Shown: positions 21,698 through 25,712 of the stretch, in pieces | How the letters are laid out: each line of letters opens with the position of its first letter | Numbering within the stretch: position 1 is the first letter of the stretch | Assembly (NCBI GenBank): GCA_036655715.1 | Contig: JAVVPO010000031.1 | Location: forward strand, 1-25,712 | Direction of reading: 5' to 3' | DNA: 25,712 nucleotides | From: JAVVPO01 sp036655715 | Lineage (GTDB): Bacteria > Bacillota > Clostridia > Lachnospirales > Cellulosilyticaceae | The notes under the pieces: model-generated | Told to the model about the DNA's origin: nothing | Seen by the model: the letters and a program-made list of their open reading frames with translations, nothing else | Database searches by the model: none | Program-made: the position numbers and the translations under genes

Positions 21698-23620
21698 ATG
21701 GGGATAACATTAGCAGAAAAGATTTTAAAAGCACATCTAGTAGAAGGTGAAATGGTAAAAGGAAATGAGATTGGCATTCGTATTGATCAAACACTGACAC
21801 AAGACTCAACAGGAACTATGGCTTATTTACAATTTGAAGCAATGGGGATAGACACAGTAAAAACAAAAAAGTCTGTAGCTTATATTGACCATAATATGTT
21901 GCAACAAGGATTTGAAAATGCAGATGATCATAAATACATTCAAACAGTAACCCATAAGCATGGGATTTACTTTTCAAGACCAGGTAATGGTATCTGCCAT
22001 CAAGTGCACGTAGAACGATTTGGTGTGCCAGGGCAGACCTTGCTTGGGTCAGATAGCCATACACCAACAGGTGGTGGTATTGGTATGATAGCTATAGGAG
22101 CTGGTGGATTAGATGTAGCAGTAGCCATGGGTGGTGGGACTTATTACATTACGATGCCAGAGATCATTAAGATAGAGTTAGTCGGCAAACTAAAACCTTA
22201 CGTTTCGGCAAAAGATATTATCCTTAAAGTATTACAAACACTTAGTGTCAAAGGTGGAGTGGGGCGTATTGTTGAATATACAGGAAGTGGGGTATCAACA
22301 CTTACAGTACCAGAAAGGGCAACCATTACGAACATGGGAGCAGAACTTGGTGCAACAACTTCTATTTTTCCAAGTGATGAGCGCACCAAAGCTTTCCTTA
22401 AAGCACAAGGTAGAGAAGAAGTATGGCAAGCGTTAGAAGCAGATGAAGATGCAGTTTATGATAGGACACTTGTTATTGATTTAAGTGAACTAGAACCTCT
22501 AGTAGCTGCCCCTCATAGTCCTGATAATATTAAATCAGTTAAAGAATTAGAAGGTATAAAAGTAAATCAGGTAGCTATTGGAAGCTGTACTAATGGGTCT
22601 TATCTAGACCTAATGCGTGTAGCAAAGATACTAAAGGGTAAAACTGTACATCCAGATGTGAGCCTAGTTATTTCTCCAGGTTCTAAACAAGTATTAACTA
22701 TGCTAGCAGAAAATGGGGCTTTAGCAGATTTAGTGGCTTCAGGAGCACGTATTTTGGAATCTGGTTGTGGACCTTGTATAGGCATGGGTCAAGCGCCGGC
22801 GACAGAGGCTATTTCTTTAAGAACATTTAACCGTAACTTTAAAGGCAGATGTGGAACAACAACAGCAAGTGTCTATCTGGTAAGTCCTGAGACAGCGGCA
22901 ATTAGTGCGATACAAGGAAAGCTTACTAATCCACTTGGGAATGTAGAGGTAGATATTACAGTAGAGATGCCAGAGGCATTTAAGACCAATGACAATATGG
23001 TTATTGAGCCAAGTCATAATCCAGAAGAAGTAGAAGTTGTACGTGGACCTAATATCAAACCATTTCCAATCAATACATCTTTGGAAATGTGCGAAGGAAG
23101 AGTATTAGTTAAAGTGGAAGATAACATTACAACTGATCATATTATGCCATCTCATGCAAGTTTATTACCTTATAGGTCTAATGTACCTTATTTGGCAGAG
23201 TACTGCCTGACACCTTGTGATAGTGAATTCCCAGCAAGAGCTAAAGCTTATGGTGGTGGAATAATTGTAGGTGGAGATAATTATGGGCAGGGATCATCTA
23301 GAGAACATGCAGCACTTGCGCCTTTAGAGCTAGGTATTAAAGCTGTTATTACAAAAAGCTTCGCAAGGATACATAAAGCTAATCTTATTAATTCAGGGAT
23401 ATTGCCACTAGTATTTGTGCATCCGACTGATTACGATACTATTGATGTATTAGATGAATTAGAAATAGTAAAAGTAAAACAACAAGTAAAGACTAAAAAT
23501 GAGATTCAAATTGTTAATAAAACAAAAGGAATTGCTTATGATCTTAAACTTGAGGTGTCTGAAAGAGAAAGAGAAATGCTCCTTTATGGAGGAAAGATCA
23601 ATATGATTAGGGAAAAATAA
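21698..23620 (+). CDS. acnA: Aconitate hydratase
   Basis: This is the Fe-S enzyme that isomerises citrate to isocitrate. Cluster ligands are visible as Cys297 (I-G-S-C-T-N-G), Cys357 and Cys360 (S-G-C-G-P-C-I-G-M-G). The swivel domain carries G-G-D-N-Y-G-Q-G-S-S-R-E-H-A-A near residue 520-540. At 640 residues it is of the shorter clostridial aconitase type and not the roughly 900-residue AcnA, so the symbol is approximate. I chose the ATG at 21698, six bases after AGGAGG. A TTG at 21692 overlaps that site. It is the second gene of the operon. Confidence 0.92.
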   Translation: MGITLAEKILKAHLVEGEMVKGNEIGIRIDQTLTQDSTGTMAYLQFEAMGIDTVKTKKSVAYIDHNMLQQGFENADDHKYIQTVTHKHGIYFSRPGNGICHQVHVERFGVPGQTLLGSDSHTPTGGGIGMIAIGAGGLDVAVAMGGGTYYITMPEIIKIELVGKLKPYVSAKDIILKVLQTLSVKGGVGRIVEYTGSGVSTLTVPERATITNMGAELGATTSIFPSDERTKAFLKAQGREEVWQALEADEDAVYDRTLVIDLSELEPLVAAPHSPDNIKSVKELEGIKVNQVAIGSCTNGSYLDLMRVAKILKGKTVHPDVSLVISPGSKQVLTMLAENGALADLVASGARILESGCGPCIGMGQAPATEAISLRTFNRNFKGRCGTTTASVYLVSPETAAISAIQGKLTNPLGNVEVDITVEMPEAFKTNDNMVIEPSHNPEEVEVVRGPNIKPFPINTSLEMCEGRVLVKVEDNITTDHIMPSHASLLPYRSNVPYLAEYCLTPCDSEFPARAKAYGGGIIVGGDNYGQGSSREHAALAPLELGIKAVITKSFARIHKANLINSGILPLVFVHPTDYDTIDVLDELEIVKVKQQVKTKNEIQIVNKTKGIAYDLKLEVSEREREMLLYGGKINMIREK

Positions 23621-23647
23621 TAAAAGGTCATAAGGAGGTAGGTAGAG

Positions 23648-24784
23648 ATGAGTCAATTAACAGTAGCAGGTGAGCATTTTGTAAAGTTAGTAGAAGAACA
23701 ATTAGTAAGGGTAGAGCGTATGAAACAGGGGGGAGAGTCTGTTGATTATAGTAAACTAGAACAAATTATTATTGGGTGTTGTGGGGGAGATGGAATCGGT
23801 CCTGCCATTACAGCTGAGGCTGAGAGAGTACTAAAGGCTGTGCTAAAAGAGGATATCGAAAAAGGTAGGATTGTATTTAAAACGATAGAAGGACTTACTA
23901 TCGAGAATCGTATTGCTGTGAATCAAGCTATTCCAGCTGATGTATTAGAAGAATTAAAATCTTGTGATGTTATCCTTAAAGGACCTACAACCACGCCAAG
24001 CAAGGGGGATGGTCCAAATATTGAGAGTGCAAATGTAGCTATGAGACGTGAATTAGATCTTTTTGCTAATGTTAGACCTGTATCTGTACCGGAACAAGGG
24101 ATTGACTGGACTTTCTTCAGGGAGAATACAGAAGGGGAATATGTATTAGGCAGCCAAGGCATTCATATAGATGAAGATGTATCTTTTGACTTTAGAGTAA
24201 TTACAACTCAGGGTGTTAGAAGAATAGCCAAAACTGCTTTTGACTTTGCACGTAAAAATGGCAAGAAACATGTAGCAATCATCACTAAAGCTAATATCCT
24301 TAAGAAAACAGATGGAAAATTCCTTGAAATTTGCTATGAGGTAGCAAAAGATTATCCAGAGATTCAAGCAGATGATTGGTTCATCGATATCATATCAGCC
24401 AATTTGATTAATGAAAAAGTGCGTGCGCAGTATGAAGTTTTTGTACTACCTAATCTTTATGGAGATATTATTACAGATGAGGCAGCTCAGATCCAAGGCG
24501 GAGTAGGGACTGCTGGAAGTGCTAATATAGGTAGTAAATATGCTATGTTCGAGGCTATTCATGGAAGTGCGCCAAGAATGGTAGAGACGGGTAGAGCTGG
24601 CTATGCAAATCCTGCAAGTATGATTAAGGCAGCAGAATTACTCCTTCGCCATATCGGATATGTAGAAGAGGCTGATAAAGTTGCTAGGGCACTTAAAGTA
24701 GCGAATGATACTATTAAAGTAACAGGCCGCAAGGACGGCGGGACAGGCGCAGAATTCGCAGATTGTGTTATAGAACATCTCTAA
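23648..24784 (+). CDS. icd: Isocitrate dehydrogenase (isocitrate/isopropylmalate dehydrogenase family)
   Basis: The 378-residue decarboxylating dehydrogenase makes 2-oxoglutarate. G-G-D-G-I-G-P is at 46-52. The substrate-binding segment retains Ser127, Asn129, Arg133 and Arg143, matching S113/N115/R119/R129 of E. coli Icd rather than isopropylmalate dehydrogenase. R-E-N-T-E-G-E-Y is at 158-165. After H-G-S-A-P the next two residues are Arg-Met where NADP enzymes have Lys-Tyr and NAD enzymes usually Asp-Ile, so coenzyme choice is open. An extra N-terminal segment of about 35 residues precedes the Rossmann part. AAGGAGGT lies before the ATG. It is the last gene of the operon. Confidence 0.88.
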   Translation: MSQLTVAGEHFVKLVEEQLVRVERMKQGGESVDYSKLEQIIIGCCGGDGIGPAITAEAERVLKAVLKEDIEKGRIVFKTIEGLTIENRIAVNQAIPADVLEELKSCDVILKGPTTTPSKGDGPNIESANVAMRRELDLFANVRPVSVPEQGIDWTFFRENTEGEYVLGSQGIHIDEDVSFDFRVITTQGVRRIAKTAFDFARKNGKKHVAIITKANILKKTDGKFLEICYEVAKDYPEIQADDWFIDIISANLINEKVRAQYEVFVLPNLYGDIITDEAAQIQGGVGTAGSANIGSKYAMFEAIHGSAPRMVETGRAGYANPASMIKAAELLLRHIGYVEEADKVARALKVANDTIKVTGRKDGGTGAEFADCVIEHL

Positions 24785-24796
24785 AATATTAATTTA

Positions 24797-24865
24797 AGTA
24801 CAATAAGCCATCTTAAGTACAGACTATGCATAGCATAGTCTGCACTTAAGATGGCTTATTGTACT
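24797..24865. repeat. Long perfect hairpin after icd
   Basis: Positions 24797-24829 pair with 24833-24865 in a 33-bp stem with one non-Watson-Crick pair (T/C versus the expected match) and a 3-base loop. It lies 12 bases after the icd stop. No T-run follows, so it is not a standard intrinsic terminator. It may protect the icd mRNA 3' end, act with a factor, or mark the boundary of the RNA-like region. Confidence 0.85.
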
Positions 24866-25440
24866 GTTGTGACAAAGTTCCAGAGTTCATAGCTCAGATA
24901 CATGTAGGCCTTACAAGTTAGTGATGGGCTGGTGGGCAAGGCCGTATAGATTTACCTTGTAGCGAAGGTCCTAGTCAGTATTCTTTAGGTGATAGGGGTC
25001 GCATTGACGTATCACTGCAAGTGTGTGAATGGGAGTTTCGTACAGTAGGACTTACTGCGGGCATTACCTGAAGGCCTAGACTAACTTTATTAAGGTGATA
25101 CATGGTCCAAACAGCGAAATACTGTAAGATAGAGGTATTGCTCCTAGCCTCATGTAAGTGTCACGCTCATAGATGAGTTAGGTAGAGCTAGAATGATGGG
25201 TGTAAACAATAAACAAATCTAGGAATACCTTCCCTCTTAAAAACACAGGTATGCTTCAATACGTTTATTGTTGTGGCGAGGGTATGCATCCTATACGTAG
25301 CTGCCACCACAGCGTATAGGATTCCTAGGTAGAGATTTGTATACTTACAGAAGAGGGAGGACTGAAAGCGTACAAATCTCTACTTAGTGGTACAGTGATA
25401 AATCATTATCTAGAATAGTATTTTGCACTGCACTTTTATA
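24866..25440 (+). ncRNA. Candidate large structured non-coding RNA
   Basis: No open frame of useful length occurs here on either strand, but many complementary segments do. Helices: 25205-25214 with 25263-25272 (10 bp), 25219-25226 with 25321-25328 (8 bp), 25290-25297 with 25313-25320 (8 bp), 25329-25341 with 25371-25383 (13 bp), and 24989-24994 with 25010-25015. Possible tertiary pairings: GTGGC (25273-25277) with GCCAC in a hairpin loop (25303-25307), TCCCTCTT (25231-25238) with AAGAGGGA in another loop (25351-25358), and 24905-24912 with 25071-25078. Length and complexity recall the OLE, ROOL and GOLLD classes, but I cannot assign a class. The strand, ends and promoter are not proven; plus is preferred because it follows icd. 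Confidence 0.6.
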
Positions 25441-25528
25441 TTGGTGAAACGTGATAAGATAGTTATACACCTAGAGTTAGAATGGATGCAATAGGGATTA
25501 TAACTAAAAATTATAGATTAGGATGAGA

Positions 25529-25589
25529 GTGAATTTGAAAGAATAAGGGCTACAAATTCACAAAATGAATTTCTATAAGCTCTAGAAAT
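25529..25589 (+). other. Mutually exclusive hairpins near the right edge
   Basis: CAAATTCAC (25553-25561) can pair with GTGAATTTG upstream (25529-25537, 9 bp). Alternatively its AAATTCA part (25554-25560) can pair with TGAATTT downstream (25566-25572, 7 bp). A third hairpin, ATTTCT (25569-25574) with AGAAAT (25584-25589), is compatible only with the first. This could be the 3' part of the structured RNA or an attenuator for the next gene. The stretch 25441-25712 holds nothing else that I can name. Confidence 0.4.
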
Positions 25590-25707
25590 GCGCTTTGTGA
25601 ACCTGAGATTTACACGAAATAGAGAGAAGAAATTGTTAGGATTGCACAAAAATAGGATAGAAGTTATATTGGTTAACATTTTACTTGAAGGAGAGAAAAA
25701 GCATAAA

Positions 25708-25712
25708 ATGAT
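25708..25712 (+). CDS. Possible start of the next gene, cut by the window
   Basis: GAAGGAGA at 25687-25694 is followed by an ATG at 25708, a rather long spacing of 13-14 bases. Only five bases of the possible gene are visible, so nothing can be said about the product. Confidence 0.25.

Noticed and set aside
24866..25440. RNase P RNA, tmRNA, SRP RNA, group I or group II intron
   Set aside because: None of their signature sequences is visible: no GAGGAAAGUCC-type P RNA core, no tmRNA end with CCA and tag frame, no SRP tetraloop core, and no GTGCG start or domain V of a group II intron.
24866..25712. CRISPR array or phage-like repeats in the right-end gene-free region
   Set aside because: There is no regularly spaced direct repeat. 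The short AGGTGATA that occurs twice (24987 and 25093) is too short and too isolated.

Overview
The window looks like a chromosomal segment of a low-GC, strictly anaerobic member of the Clostridia. The DNA is AT-rich, the ribosome binding sites are strong (AGGAGG type), and intrinsic terminators with T-runs are frequent. A leucine T-box precedes leuS, and the gene content is typical of amino-acid-fermenting clostridia: indolepyruvate:ferredoxin oxidoreductase, a putative Re-type citrate synthase next to aconitase and isocitrate dehydrogenase, and an RseC-type redox protein. A Lachnospirales/Cellulosilyticum-like host is my guess and is not proven by the sequence. I see no insertion sequence, prophage, CRISPR array, tRNA or rRNA.

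Layout. (1) 1-6800 holds small, mostly poorly characterised genes: a lipoprotein, a cytoplasmic CBM9-like protein, small membrane proteins, an RseC-family protein, a large predicted beta-rich protein with a proline-rich tail, a divergent 28-cysteine protein with a sigma-K-like promoter, and a split ThrE-type transporter (YjjP/YjjB). (2) 6958-10527 is the likely operon iorA-iorB-glyA. (3) 10737-12764 encodes an EF-G-like GTPase with altered G3 and G4 motifs. (4) 12857-14765 is a PadR-DUF1700-DUF4097 operon behind a perfect consensus promoter that carries nested palindromes. (5) 14780-17547 is leuS with its T-box. (6) 17693-20112 is a cluster of seven very small genes: three share a recurring helical motif, and the other four are tiny membrane proteins, three of them two-pass with Trp-rich segments. 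(7) 20208-24784 is an operon for the oxidative branch from acetyl-CoA plus oxaloacetate to 2-oxoglutarate (putative Re-citrate synthase, aconitase, isocitrate dehydrogenase), with a 32-bp operator-like palindrome over its promoter. (8) 24785-25712 has no gene of useful length. It holds a 33-bp hairpin and then about 570 nt rich in long-range complementarities and pseudoknot-capable pairings, most simply read as a large structured non-coding RNA.

How the genes fit together: the last operon supplies 2-oxoglutarate for glutamate synthesis in an organism probably without a full TCA cycle. iorAB links aromatic amino acid breakdown to reduced ferredoxin, and glyA supplies one-carbon units. The small-gene cluster and the Cys-rich protein may belong to sporulation or the cell envelope, on promoter and composition evidence only. 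The best candidate for something undescribed is the RNA-like region at the right end, followed by the small membrane protein cluster.
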